A stretch of DNA of 64,000 bases, from assembly GCA_037367405.1 (NCBI GenBank), contig JAZKJV010001873.1, positions 310,001 to 374,000 on the forward strand. Direction: 5' to 3'. Shown in pieces: positions 1 to 11,710 of this stretch (the stretch's first letter is position 1; the number at the start of each line of letters is the position of its first letter). Origin of the DNA: Ottelia alismoides. Lineage: Eukaryota > Streptophyta > Magnoliopsida > Alismatales > Hydrocharitaceae. The notes below the pieces were generated by a model. The model had not been told where the DNA came from. It did no database searches and was given only the letters and a program-made list of their open reading frames with translations. The translations under genes were made by a program, and so were the position numbers.

Positions 1-2640
1 GCAACAATCTAAATTGGATAATTTTCTCATGAAACTTGAGATACCAATGTCGTGAAGATTGTTTTAAGCTATATAATGATTTTCATAAATCCTTTTCTCC
101 TGACCTTCCACCAGAAATCCATCAGCTTGTTGCATATGAATCTCCTCTCTTAATTCTCCATTAAGGAAGGCAGTCTTCACATCTATTTGGAATAATTCCA
201 AATCCATATATGCGACTATAGCTAAGATCAATTGAATTGATGCAACCTTAGCAATAGGAGAGTGGGTTTTCTGGAAATCTATTCTAACTTGCTGAGCATA
301 ACCCTAATTTTGCTTTGAATTTGTCAATTGTACCATCAACTTTGTACTTTTTCTTGAATACCCACTTACATTCTATTGATTGTCTACCTTTTGGCAAATC
401 ATATAACTCTCATACATTGTTTCGTTCAATAGAGTATAACTTATCCATCACGGCGTCCGTCCATGATTCATACTCATTGGAATCCCTTGCTTCGTCAAAG
501 GATATGAGACATGTACAATTGGCTACATCCTCATTCAAGGTGTAACACGATGCCATGCACCCATAGAAATGATAATCTTCCATCCGTGTGGGTTGTGTTC
601 TGGGTCTCTTATTGTTGTTAAGACATGAATGATCTATGTCTTCAACTAATTCATGTCTCATCTGTAAGTCATTTTCATTATCATATAGGATAATCATATG
701 ATCTTGTTCTTCTATTTCATGCTCCTTCTCTTGATGATTTTTAAGAAAGGTTGCATCACGAATTTTGATTAGACCTTTTGATTCATGGAAGAACATATAT
801 CTCTTAGAGTGTTCACTATCCAACAAATTTGCGCTTTAATGTCTTGAAATCTAGTTTGTCTCGAAGCTAGCTTGGTACCAAGACATGCACAACACATCCC
901 TTTTCTGGAGATGACCCAAATAGGGCTTCCTGCCATTCCAAATATCATATGGTGTTGATTCAATGGACTTGGTGGGAATCCTATTTTGTATGCAATTACC
1001 GATTAACATTGCTTTTTCCCAAAATTCTTTGAGAGACCTGAGTGCAATAATATACAACTAAGTATGTTCATCATTGTTCTATACTTTCTTTCAGTTACAA
1101 CATTTTGTTGTGGTGTATAAGGCATTGTAGTTCGCCTACAAATGCCTGCTTGAATGCATTACTCATCAATCTCCTTTGAATTATATTCTCCACCTCTATC
1201 AGTCCTAAGGGTCTTAATTGATTTTCTCAATTTTGTATCTACTTTTGTCTTGTATCTCTTAAATGTTTCAAAGGCTTCTGCCTTTCTTCCTAAGAGATAG
1301 AAATAAGAGAACTTAGAGTAGTCATCAATGGATGTTATGAAGCATTCCTTGTTTTTATGTGAACCGACATTTAGTGGTCCAAATATGTCTGAATAGATCA
1401 ATATAAATATTTCTTTTGACCAAATTCCCATCAAGAAAGGTTGTATCATCATTTTACCGATCAGACAATGTTCACAGGGCAATGTCCTTGCACTCATAAT
1501 CTTAGGCAAAACATCAGATTTAATCATTTGATTTATTTTGAAATTTTGTAAAAATGAACCTCAAAATATTTCTTGACCAGAATTGAAATATATATAAGGT
1601 TCTGGTGTATTCTTGGAGTGTATGGTACATCTTGAAGTACCATTATATTATCGCCTGAGTCAAGCATGTATGTCACAACACATCAAAGTAGGTGTTGTTC
1701 TCTATGAACATCTCGTGTTCATATTTCTCCATCTCTTTGAAGTCCATTAGCTCCTCCTTTGTTTTGCTAATGTGGCGGGTTGCACTAGAATCAATCCACC
1801 ACTCGTCACAATCGGTGACCGCAGATTTGCACACCACGATAGCTACAAATTCAATTTTTTCTTGCCTTTATTTTCAAGCATTTTAAAATTTCCATGCTTT
1901 TTCTTATTGGAGAAATTGACCTTGAAATGACCATATTTGTCCTAACCGTAGCATGAGCCATGCTGGTATTTCCCACTTTTCCCTTGAAATTCATCTGGGA
2001 GAGTCCTAGTCTTTTCTTTGTGTGCACCACATTAGTTTTTCTTCCTCCTCATCAACCTCAAAGATATCAAATTTTGATCTTTTCTTTGAGAGATCTTGCT
2101 CAGCTGTACAGGTAGGTCTGTCACAGACTTGATGTTGCCATTCATCCTCAGAGATGTGGCAATCATGTTAAATGTTGGTGGAAGACTTGCTAGAATGATG
2201 CTATCTACATCCTTTCCGGATCATGCATTCAACAATTGATAGGTCCTTGATTATCACAGTCATCTTGTACACATGCTCGAGTACGCTTTCAGATTCTTTC
2301 ATTCTACATGAGTTGTACTTGTGTAGAAGAAGCTAGATGCTCACTTCTAACTTGGAGTGATATTTCTACTTAACCACGGTCCAGAGCTCATGATTTTCTG
2401 GTCTCGAAGATTCGAATCAGATTCAACTCCATGTGGGTAAGCATAAAGCTCCTAGACCTATTATTTATTTTCTCCAACTGATCATAGGATCTAATTTCCT
2501 CCATGAATAGATTCTCAGATAAGGTATGACCAATTTGTCTATCATGGAGTGTATGCTATCGTGTAACAGGCCGTAGTAGATTTTTCTACTTCACAACACA
2601 TAATTAGTACCATTAAGACGCTCACTTTTCCCCGCCTCAG
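1..2640 (-). pseudogene. Decayed Ty1/Copia gag-pol relic, cut by the window edge
   Basis: Minus-strand remains of a Copia polyprotein, read from about 2570 down to 1. Conceptual translation shows a UBN2-type Gag region (about 2080-2560), a damaged CCHC knuckle (about 1900-1990, CYG..KYGHFK), an altered protease site (about 1740-1810, WWIDSSATRH in place of DSGA), GAG-pre-integrase and integrase core (1159-1527, CEHCLIGK then D-D motifs including TLRTDRGGEY), integrase C-terminal part (about 770-1060), an acidic linker ending in the RT N-terminus (410-826), and RT (1-300, QIDVKTAFLNGELREEIHM). Several frameshifts and stops separate the pieces, so it cannot be expressed as one protein. RT runs off the left edge. 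I found no LTR or primer-binding site on the right side, so the 5' end looks lost or unrecognisable. Confidence 0.85.
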
Positions 2641-4165
2641 CGTCAATATTTTTGCTTGTCACTTTAAATCTAATGAAATAAAAGTTAGTTTGTGTGTGTT
2701 TGTGATATTTAGCAAGAAGAAGCAAGGATAGTTTTTTAAAGTAATAAGATATATTATAAAAAAACAAGAGTTTGATTTTAAGGATAAATCATACACGAAG
2801 ATGTATCACAAGATAATATTTAATGTTAAAACAAAGTTCTAATCCAATCAATGAATATAATTTTTTTAAACAGGAATTTGTAAACACTTCGATGAACAAT
2901 ATCAAAAATAATATTAATTAATACACAATTCCCCCTTTTTTTGAATTAAGCAAACCGGTGATACAAAAAAAGTTCTTGTTTCTTGATGCATTGCCTACAA
3001 TCAACGTGTTAAAGCAAATGTCATTTCAAGAAAAAGTTAATTATTTGAGATTTAACTATTAATTCTTCTTAAAAAAGTAATTGTCTAAATTATCACCTCT
3101 CTTTTTAATAGATTGAAGAAAATCATATATAATTGATATGCTAAACTCATATTAAATATAACAAAATTAATTTTTAAAAAATATGCATGATTAAAAAAAG
3201 GTTAATAACACATAATAAGCAATTCAATTTTTTAATAAGGGATGATTCTCAACAAGGTAATAAAAAAACGTCAATGAGTTGATTTTTAAAAAAGGCGTAA
3301 AGAGTTTTTTAAAAAACATCAAAGGACCCCCTTTTAAAAAACAACCACGTGGGGTAAAAAAATCATCCTTAATAAAAAAACAGATGTTAACAACTAAAGC
3401 ATACGGATGGGCTTAGACGTGATTCTAAAAAAAACCATGCGTGATTTTAAGGAAACAAAAAAAGACATATTGACCCTTTAGGACCTGTTTGCTAATCGAG
3501 TTGGGTTGGATTGGAGTATCCTCTATTAAATAGTAACTGTATGGATGGTTGGAAAGGGTTGGAATGATAAATGTGATGTGACATTGATTATGTGTTGTAT
3601 TAATTTTTTAATGATTATATTACATTTTTTATATTAATTTTTTATTTGAATGTAGTTGAAAAATGTTACAATAAAGAATTGTACGGTCTATACAACTAAT
3701 TCCGATCCAGGAATGCATGGATAGAGCAGGGGTATGCGAGAGGGCGGCAGCTGCCGCGGAGGAGTTACTAGTGACACGGTTGTGCTATGGTAGCGAGTGG
3801 AGGTGCGTCGGCACAATAATGCAGAAGGTCGGAGGCTTAGCTATGATGCCATTCAAGGATCGAAAGGTATGTCGTCGTGGATTCCTTCGTTAGAGAGAAC
3901 GAGAGAAGATTAGGGATTTGGGTTATGGATTGGAATGTGGCTCCGTTGAGTGAGGTTCCGTTGATGGATGCGTTCCCATATGCATGGGAGGCTTATAGGG
4001 TGTAAGTCATCGCAATGTCCTCCCCCTTCCTTCACGCCTTGCGATTAAGGTTTCTGAGAGACCCGAACTTGCCACAACCATCGAAAGCGATTGTTTGACC
4101 ACGCTGTCACGGAGGCCGTTCTACAGTTCTGAACATTGATGAGAGCGCACTTGTAAATGGGACCA
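2641..4165. other. No gene seen; AT-rich tract and possible MITE remnant
   Basis: Positions 2641-3480 are very AT-rich with many short A and T runs and no readable coding. Positions 3480-3720 begin with a GGACCTGTTTG end seen in many plant MITEs, but I could not find a matching opposite end or target duplication. Positions 3720-4165 have more balanced composition and short reading frames only; nothing recognisable. Confidence 0.5.
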
Positions 4166-4265
4166 TTTGTTTAAGGGATATTTACACCCATAACCTTGTG
4201 TAGTTTCGTAATTACCCCAAGAACCCTTGAAAATCACAAATTACATCCAGGACCTCGAATAACCG
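4166..4265 (+). repeat. MULE1 left target duplication and terminal inverted repeat
   Basis: TTTGTTTAA (4166-4174) then the left inverted repeat. The repeat is itself made of degenerate units of about 25-30 bp, each an AT-rich stretch such as AATTAC followed by a C-rich stretch such as CCCCAAGAACCC. Confidence 0.8.
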
Positions 4266-5371
4266 CTCCGTTTTACACCCATAACCTTCCGTTAGTTCAC
4301 TCCATTAACTCAACCAGATAGCTGGGTTAATATAACCAATCAATGATCTAACGGTTGAGAGTAATAAAAAAAGAGGTTGGGGTTGGACGCGTGTTGGGGG
4401 GGGGGGGGGAGCATCGAGCACATGAGCTTCAAGGGTCCCGCACCTCGATGGCTGGTCTTCGAGCAGGTGCAGGAGGGGGGGCTTCGGGCGGGTGCAGGCC
4501 GGGGGGGAGGAACTCGGTTGGGGGGGGGGGGCAGAGCAAGGAGGAACTCGGATGGGGGTGGGCGAGGGTTGAGGTTGGGCGTGCGGAAGGGGGGTGGGGG
4601 GAGCATCGAGCAGGGGGGCTTCAGGACTTCCCGCACCTAGGGGAGGTGGGGGTGGTCGCGGTTGGGCCACGGGGGGTGGGGGGTGGCGGAGCATGGAGGA
4701 ACTCGACCGTGGGAGAGCGAGGGTTGCGGTTGGGCGTACGAGGGAGGGGGGAGGCGGAGCATCGAGTAGGGGGGTTTCAGGGGGGGTCGCGGTTGGGGCG
4801 CGGGGGAGGGGGTGGCGGAGCATGGAGGAACTCAGTCGGGGTGGGCGAGAGTTGCAGTTGGGCACGCGGGAGGGGGGGGGGGAGAGCATCGAGCAGGGGA
4901 GGCTTCAGGACGTCCGTGACGCTCTCGGGGGTGGGGGGTCTTCTAGGAGTGACTCGGTGGGGGGGGTGTTGGCAACTTGGCGAGCGGGCTGGAGCTCGCA
5001 TGTCGGAGGCGGAGGTACGGGAGGGGGAGAGTTAGCTAGCATGCATGAAGTGGACGCGTGAGGTGGAGGAGCTGCTTGCCGAGGACGTGTTCGGCGGAGG
5101 CCTTAGGCTTGTTTGGGGGAGGAGGGGAGGGGATATCATTTTGTTTGATCTACAAATGGCATCATGTTATAAATATGATGTGTTTTCAAGGGTAAAATGG
5201 TCAACATATACCTTTTTCCATCATAGTTAACAGAGAATTTAGATAGAACTTCACACACCGTTATGCCATGTAAAGGTTAGGCATTATTCGGGGTTCTTGA
5301 TGTAATTCGTGACTATCGAGGGTTCCTGGGGTAATTACGAAACTACTCAGGATTATGGGTGTAAATATCCT
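4175..5371. mobile_element. Non-autonomous Mutator-like element 1 (MULE1)
   Basis: The 1197-bp element is bounded by inverted repeats of about 90 bp (4175-4265 and 5281-5371; about 85% match by eye) beginning RGGATATTTACACCC. It is flanked by a perfect 9-bp direct repeat TTTGTTTAA at 4166-4174 and 5372-5380. Long terminal inverted repeats plus a 9-bp duplication are the standard signature of Mutator superfamily elements. No transposase (mudrA-like) sequence is present; the interior is a G-rich repeat array, so any movement must have used a transposase supplied in trans. Long reading frames exist in several frames of the interior only because the repeats lack stop codons. Confidence 0.85.
4390..5010 (+). 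repeat. G-rich minisatellite-like core of MULE1
   Basis: The plus strand is dominated by G runs (up to about 13 consecutive G near 4399). Two phrases recur in irregular order: GAGCATCGAGCAGGGG (near 4409, 4600, 4757, 4887) and GGAGGAACTCG (near 4540, 4693, 4820). Dense G tracts make quadruplex formation likely. No protein family is recognisable in any frame. Confidence 0.75.
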
Positions 5372-5380
5372 TTTGTTTAA
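5281..5380 (-). repeat. MULE1 right terminal inverted repeat and target duplication
   Basis: Inverted counterpart of the left end, closing with GGGTGTAAATATCC, followed by TTTGTTTAA at 5372-5380. Confidence 0.8.
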
Positions 5381-5929
5381 TTATATGTTGGCTTCTGACC
5401 CTTTAGATACGAGGTGAATTGTTGAAACAAAGGCGGCTTCACATTCTAGTATGCATGTCCACGAAAATGGCATACATGATACATCTAGCATGTGATACGA
5501 CTTCCATAGAAGAATGTACTGAGAATCTAATACCCGTATATATTTGACCGGAATATGCATGTATGTTTCCCTTTAAGCAGTATTCCTAGGTTTATAGAGG
5601 ATTAGCTTTGCAATTCAAAAAAGGACTAACGACATAGCTTGTTTCCCGCTTGCCTCCTATTTCGATGTAAACTTTTCTCCTTAATACGCAACGAAAGCCT
5701 CCATTATGAAAATATATTTTGGGATGTTTACATCGTGACCCTTATAGAGTTTTGTAATTACATAACACATGCAAACTTTGTATTTGCCCGTGATCCTTGC
5801 ACACGTACTAACTTTAATACCATAAGCTACATGGCTAGCAACTTAGCTTTCATTCAAGCTACCATTAAATTGAAGACAATATGCAAAAAAAGTCATACAT
5901 ATCATTAAATTTAATTTAGCTCTTCATCG
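5381..5929. other. No gene seen
   Basis: Moderately AT-rich unique-looking sequence. A short frame at 5639-5908 (89 residues) has no recognisable motif and is treated as chance. Confidence 0.4.
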
Positions 5930-6700
5930 GGCAAAATAACGAAGAAGGTAGCAAAGAAGGATGTGAGCGAATGTAAGTCAAAAGCTTTTGTACAAAAATC
6001 TCTACTCTATGGAGGGCCAAAAGTATAGTATATATTCAGGTTGGCCACGAAGATCTTTCTAAAGTGAGATGCACTAAGGATGAGGAAGGCCACATACTTG
6101 TTACTTTGAAGAATATAGAGGCTAGATGGAAGCAATTTTTCCATAGCTTTTTATTGGGGAAGTAAAGAGATCACTTTGGAAGATCTAGCTAGTATGAAAG
6201 TTACTTGAATCGTGCAAGCTATAGATGAATACAAAGGAAGTGGAGGAGGATTTGAAGGTTATGAGTTTTGGGAGAGATGTAGGACTTCATGACATACTAT
6301 TGAAGTACATAGAGTTTTATAGAGCGTGGTTTGGCATGACTTATAAATTTATTCAATGTTATGTTGCGAAGCAAGAAAATAACTGAAGATTGGAGGAGAA
6401 GCATCATGATGCCTCTTTTATAAGAACAAATGAGACATTCCAAATTGTTCAAAATACAGAGATATCAAGCTGAGAAGTCGCACTATGAAAATTTAGGAAC
6501 ATGTGATCGAAAGAAGGATGCGACAAGTTTCTAAAGTAAAAGAAAACCAATTCAGATTCATGTCAGGTCGCTCAATCGAAGCCATCCACTTGCTGAGGAG
6601 AACAATGTAGATTTATAGAGATAAAAAAAAGAACCTTCATATGATTTTTATTAATTTGAAGAAGGCTGATTATGTCACTCGAATTAATATACTCATGAAA
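5930..6700 (+). pseudogene. L1-like LINE reverse-transcriptase relic
   Basis: Translation across several frames gives the pattern of plant non-LTR (LINE) ORF2: KVAKKDVSECKSKAF near 5945, then KVRCTKDEEG and WKQFFHSFF (about 6060-6150), then the RT fingers and palm region around 6390-6660 with WRRSIMMPL, IPNCSKYRDIKL, RRMRQVSKVKENQFRFMSGR and KKNLHMIFINLKKADY. The last resembles the RT A-motif region (family form FIDLEKAYD), with the catalytic D replaced or shifted. Frameshifts and stops are frequent. The downstream FADD box and poly(A) end were not found, so the copy is internal and old. Confidence 0.75.
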
Positions 6701-6925
6701 TAGGGTAGGGTGCATGATCATTAATAGCACCAAAATCAGAAGATTTTCAACATAGACTTCACTTTGTTGTTACCACTCGATACCATTATATAAAAGGATT
6801 AAAGTTCAATACTTAGTTCACTTTATTCATGTGATGGTGAAAATGAGATAATTCAGGCAAAGGTTCAAACCGGAAGGTACCTTACTAAAAACAGAGTATG
6901 TTTCAACAATGAATTCATGAAGGAT
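6701..6925. other. Unassigned sequence after the LINE relic
   Basis: Possibly a further decayed part of the LINE (a weak KTEYVSTMNS-like phrase near 6890 is similar to a motif downstream of plant LINE RT), but not convincing. Confidence 0.3.
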
Positions 6926-7640
6926 TGTTGGAATTAATTTTGTTGGGACATTTTGATGCAATTTGATGGTCAATATCAAGTTGTATTAATGTATCTCAAT
7001 TCTTAAAATTTAATGTTTAAACCATGTGGGGTGCTGTTTAGTCCCACATCGTGGAGTGTCAAAACTAGCACTTGATTTTTATATGGGAAGTCCTGAGACT
7101 AGCCTGGAAATAGTCTAGAGAAGACTTTGGACTACCACCCACGCACGCACATACGCACGCCCGTCCACTCGTGTCGTGCCGGAGCGGGTCGGGCACATGT
7201 ACATGCATGGGTACAGGCACGGGCTCGAGCTCGGGCATGGGCATGGGCGCGGCTGCAGTTGCGGCATTGCGTGGCGTGGTGTGGCTTGGCATGAAGACTG
7301 GAGCAGTTTTGTGTAACCGCGTTTGAATTCCAAGGGATGTGTCCCTTAATTCCCTCACCTTGCATAACCGCCCCGACGGCTTTAAGTATCACTCTCAAAG
7401 TCGTGGATAAGGGTTACGAACACACAGTTCTCATTCCCACCGTCTCCCTTCTCCCGTTCACAATCTCGAGCTTCGTCTATGAAGGTGACTTTCGGGGATG
7501 TTCAAGCAATGGTGCACACCATCGATAAGTGTGGAACCGTCAGATCCTGGGAGCGGTATGTTAAGGCCCTTTGCGCTGGTAAAGTGGGGGACGTTGTATC
7601 TCTAAGGGGAGTCATACATCATGACGCTTCGGTTGTGGTC
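6926..7640 (+). mobile_element. Possible solitary LTR fragment
   Basis: The segment opens with TGTTGGAATTAATTTTG, a usual Copia LTR start. It holds a promoter-like stretch (7041-7083) and GC-rich sequence around 7140-7270, then CCGCCCCGACGGCTTTAAG near 7370, of the kind seen in the transcribed part of plant LTRs. I could not place the CA end, a second LTR or a target duplication, so this call rests on style and is tentative. Short frames here have no recognisable motif. Confidence 0.3.
7041..7083 (+). promoter_or_regulatory. snRNA-type upstream element (USE) with TATA-like box
   Basis: GTCCCACATCG at 7041-7051 exactly matches the plant snRNA upstream sequence element RTCCCACATCG. A TATA-like TTTATATGGG lies at about 7077-7086. 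The roughly 25-bp gap is nearer the pol III (U6-like) spacing than the pol II spacing known for plant snRNA genes. The sequence after it does not match U1, U2, U4, U5 or U6 as I know them, so the motif may belong to the LTR-like segment. Confidence 0.4.
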
Positions 7641-7730
7641 TCTAACTCTCTTTTTCTTTGTCATATTGTTTGCCATGATGTTTGTTTCCGGATTTTTCCC
7701 TTTCTAAAATGCATACATTCTTAAATTGGA

Positions 7731-8922
7731 TATTTTTCTTGTCATTAATGATCAGTATGCATACATACATTGATTTAAACTGGAAACATGTTGAAAATCT
7801 GATTTCTGTATGAATGTTGATGTCGTATTTTTCTACATCTAACTCTTAAAAATAAAAGAGAAAAATAATATAACGAATGAGGTGGATTTGTCCTAGCCAG
7901 GAGCCATCGAAAATCAGAAATATGACATTATATCTCGATGTTCGTCAGAATTTGAACCCAAAGTTTTCTTTGAAGTTAAATCAAAAGCATGACATATGAT
8001 GGGATATTAGTTATAACCCTCAACGCACAACTCCCTCTTCACACACTTAGTACACTAACAACAACATATTTCTGTGCATATTCGACTGTATTTTTTGAAG
8101 AAAGGCATCGAAAATATCTACTTTGAGGATGATGCTAATGTACATTTTCCAGTAGGAAGAGGTTGGAAAAGGAAAGTGATATTGAAAGAGAGGACAAGCA
8201 CATGGAGAAGGGAATCGAGGAGATAGATACGTCGAATGAAGAAAGAAATAAAAGCACAATCAGATCTTCAACTGCGGTTTACTAACACAAATGATTGGAA
8301 GTAGTTGAAGTACTAGTGCAGATATCAATATTTCAGCGTTAAAAAACCCATATTACCTACGTATGATCCTTAACCATCTCTCTCCGACAGGCACATGGAG
8401 GTGCTGCCAACTGCCCAACCGCCACCTTCATCGATCTGCACTGCATTCATAATCACCAAACATAGTAAGAATTCATACGAGCACAAGTCTGGCTGCGGTT
8501 GGAAGACAGATTGTACAATTTCAAAAAAAAACAAATAAATAAAAATTCAGGCGATTTGAACGTACAGAATATCCTGGGGACGCAGTGGGTAGGTCCGGTC
8601 GTTTTGGTAACTTGCTGCAGTTCAATGAATGCGGAGGAGGCAGTGGGGGTGTTGTTGGGCAATGTGGTGGTTGGCCTTCAATGGTAAAAAGGGGCACGGG
8701 CACAGCGTGACTCCATGCAGCCTGTAATCCGACGTGGCTCCGTCCACATTCTGTGTATCATACTCCCAACTTGGCGCTCAAACGTCACACTCTTAGGTTT
8801 TGGAATCCATGGATTCTGATGTGGCCCTCCACACATGTATTAGGTTAGAAATAAATATTGAAGGTGGTGGATACAGTATAGACTGAGTCGCAACATGCAC
8901 AGTGGACTGAAATTCCTGGAAA
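7731..8922. other. No gene seen
   Basis: Unique-looking sequence of mixed composition. Short frames at 8047-8259 and 8453-8703 on both strands carry no motif and look like chance frames. Confidence 0.4.
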
Positions 8923-8930
8923 TCAAAGAG

Positions 8931-9666
8931 TAGGGGTGTCTGTCTAGTTCAAGGAGTTGAGTCAGCACCAACTTGAACTCGACAAGAAAACTCGGGCTCG
9001 AGCTCGGATTTGGTATGGCTCGAGTCCTAGAATCTTAGCTCCGAATCAACTGGTTGAGTTCGAATTGGCTCACGAGCCTCTTAATGAGCCCTACCCATGC
9101 TGAAAAAGAGAAGCTATGGAGGAAAGGTACATTCGAGGGAAGAGGAGGGGAGTCTTACCTTCGTCTTGTTGGTAATTGATTGGGTTCTCGGGGAGGGCTG
9201 CAGTAGCAACAGTTGGTTCGTAGCGGGGTTGGGGAAGGTCGTCGAGAAGATGCGAATGGGGTGGCTCCGATGACGGTGTGTGTGTGTGGGGGGGGGGGGT
9301 GTTTAGTTTGGTTGACGATGACGACAATGAGGCAGAAGGGTAGTTACATGGGTGACAGAGAAGTGGTCTGGTGGAAAAGGGACACCGCAGGCGCAAGGAG
9401 AGGGTTTGGACTTGATTCGCTCGAAGTTGAGGTGCGTGAGTGGAGATGGGGAAAGAAGTTGAACCCCAGAACCTATATTATATTGTTATATATAATGAAA
9501 ATTAAATTAAAATTATAACAAGTTCTTGAGTGAAGCATGTCCCAACTCAAGCTCGATTCAATAACCCTAACGGGTCACAGATCCAACTCAAGCTCGTGCT
9601 TATTAAGCTTTTGAGCGGATTCATGAGCTCTTAACAAGCTGAGCTCGAACTTTCGTGACAGCCTTA
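8931..9666. mobile_element. hAT-type non-autonomous element 1
   Basis: The 736-bp element starts TAGGGGTGTCTGTC and ends GACAGCCTTA, giving short imperfect inverted ends (TARGG.TGTC). It is flanked by the 8-bp direct repeat TCAAAGAG at 8923-8930 and 9667-9674 (the match extends a few bases either side). An 8-bp duplication with short ends fits the hAT superfamily. Subterminal regions repeat GAGCTCG/CTCAAGCTCG-like words on both sides. There is no transposase. A TG/G run sits at about 9277-9300. Confidence 0.65.
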
Positions 9667-9674
9667 TCAAAGAG

Positions 9675-10215
9675 TAGTAGAGACATAGGATATATAGTAA
9701 ATTTAAACTTTGGATCATAGCGAAGGGTCCACTTTTTATTCCTTTTTTGTGATATGGGATTGATTAATGTCTTGTATACCACAAGAACCTGTGGGTCCAT
9801 ACCCTTAATTGGCCTTATTTGTGGCTCTCCTCTTTATTATGAAACATAAGTAGCCGAGGACTTTTCTCCTTGACCATTAACTTCCACCACATTAACTTCC
9901 ACCACATTGCTAACTACTTAGCTATTCACATGATCAATTTAATACGACCGTCCAACAACTTGCAATTGCCTTTTAGCATGTTTTTTTCCCACACCTATAT
10001 GCACGTACATACACATTGGAAATTTCCTCCAGAGTTTTATCCTTCTCTTTAGTTGAGAAGTCTTGTTTCTCAATTTTCATGCAAGGTTTGAGTATTTATC
10101 ATTCAAAATTTGTGAATAGGTAGTTAGAAGCCCTTAAACCTAATTGATAAAAGAAGTGAAAACACAACTTCTTGTAAGCACTTTAAGCTGTATAAATCCA
10201 CAAACTTTTTTATGC
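9675..10215. other. No gene seen
   Basis: AT-rich unique-looking sequence. ACTTCCACCACATT is duplicated in tandem at about 9879-9908. Nothing else stands out. Confidence 0.4.
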
Positions 10216-10223
10216 CGCGCATC

Positions 10224-11087
10224 TAGGGGTGGGCACTATATGGGTCCACCCATATAACCTAACCAAATCGTTGAAAATGGGTCAAAATGATTTGGGTCAT
10301 TTGGGTTTTGGGTCGGGTTGGACCCAAACCATATTCCTTCAATGGGTATTGGGTCGGTTGGTGGGTCTAATGTCTTTCACCCAACCCACCCAAATAACCC
10401 AAACTATTTCTTTGGACAACATAAGGTTTAATCCCACCCAACCCAATTGATATATACTTAATAAGTTAATATATAATCAAGAATTCTAAACTCTTACATA
10501 TTTCTAATGTACAACTCTGATTCTCCAATCCAAGTTAACAACTTGTTAACAATCTTGTCTCACTAAACATTGTTTCAGTTGTTATTATGTGTTATACTCA
10601 ATGTATTTTTTCTCTATCATCTTTAATAAGATCATTACATACTATAAATAGCTGAGAGCATGCCTTATTACCACACAAGTATGCTACAATCCTTATCCAC
10701 TTCAGGTGACATGCATAAATTATTTTTGAAAATCCAATAATCTTAACTGAACAACTCCATATCAACTTGAACATATCCCAACCTTCTTCATCCATGTTGA
10801 ACATATTCCTCCAACCTTCTTCTTCTTCTCTATTGAGCTTAATACATGCTTACTTTGACATCTTTTTCATACATCAATGTCACCATCATTACATGACCTT
10901 CAATTAACAAGATTTTTCATATGGGTAATTTGATTTTCACCCAACCCAATCGGCCCAAACCGGTCAAACAAACATCTCAACCCAATCTTATTTGATTGGG
11001 TAGTGGGTGTCATTTTTACAACTCGAATCGAATTCAACCCAAACCGAATAACTCAGACCCACCCAAACAAGTCAATACCCACCCCTA
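10224..11087. mobile_element. hAT-type non-autonomous element 2
   Basis: The 864-bp element begins TAGGGGTGGGCACT and ends AATACCCACCCCTA, so the inverted ends share TAGGGGTGGG. It is flanked by the perfect 8-bp duplication CGCGCATC at 10216-10223 and 11088-11095. The first 230 bp and last 170 bp are crowded with GGGT/ACCC words in both orientations (for example GGGTCATTTGGG), like the subterminal transposase-binding repeats of hAT elements. The AT-rich middle has no transposase. Confidence 0.85.
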
Positions 11088-11095
11088 CGCGCATC

Positions 11096-11707
11096 GTTGT
11101 CCAGCAACGTTCTTCAGATGGCATTATCATTTTTAAAGCTAATGTTTGCAAAAAAAAAATCAGTTAAAAGGTACATGATCTTGGCCAAAACAATGATTTG
11201 TTAATATGAAAAACTAGGTGTTTTAACACCTACATAATTTCAATGTTTTGAATTAATTTTATAGTGTTTTGTAAGGACGACATCAGAAGCTACATGAACG
11301 TCCTACAAAGCTCGAATAAATTAAGCTCATTTTTTAATTCTCTTGATTGTCGATCGATTAAGATATGCATTCTATCTGTATTCATTCATTGCTATTGCTT
11401 CTAACTTTTGCTATATGAACATTATTTTTGAGAATATATTTGATATGATGGAATTTGTATGTTTAATGTCAATTTCATTTATTCAACTAAGGCTCTTCAT
11501 TTCTGGTGATCAGAAGTATATAGTCTCATATAGAGGTCAGATCTCAGGCAAAATGGCATTCTTAAATTCATTCATTGCTATTAGAAATTTGTATTGTGTT
11601 TGTATTGGCTTTTTTTACAATCTAGCATTTCATTCTATTAGAATCTAGGTGTGTCAATAACTAGAATTTATTAATCAGATCAGAGTTATTTTGTTATTTT
11701 GTGTCAG
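11096..11707. other. No gene seen
   Basis: AT-rich sequence. A 101-residue frame at 11343-11648 is hydrophobic but matches nothing I recognise and has no supporting context. Confidence 0.4.
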
Positions 11708-11710
11708 AGA

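Noticed and set aside
3480..3720. Possible MITE beginning GGACCTGTTTG
   Set aside because: No matching inverted end and no target duplication found.
4305..5061. Overlapping open frames of up to 226 residues in both strands
   Set aside because: Same reason: G-rich MULE1 core with repeats and no domain.
7065..7398. Overlapping 97-, 88- and 72-residue frames, minus strand
   Set aside because: Composition-driven frames in a GC-rich repeat-like stretch (ACGCACGC, GGGCATGGGC); no domain.
11343..11648. 101-residue hydrophobic frame
   Set aside because: No recognisable family, no gene context and AT-rich surroundings; likely chance.
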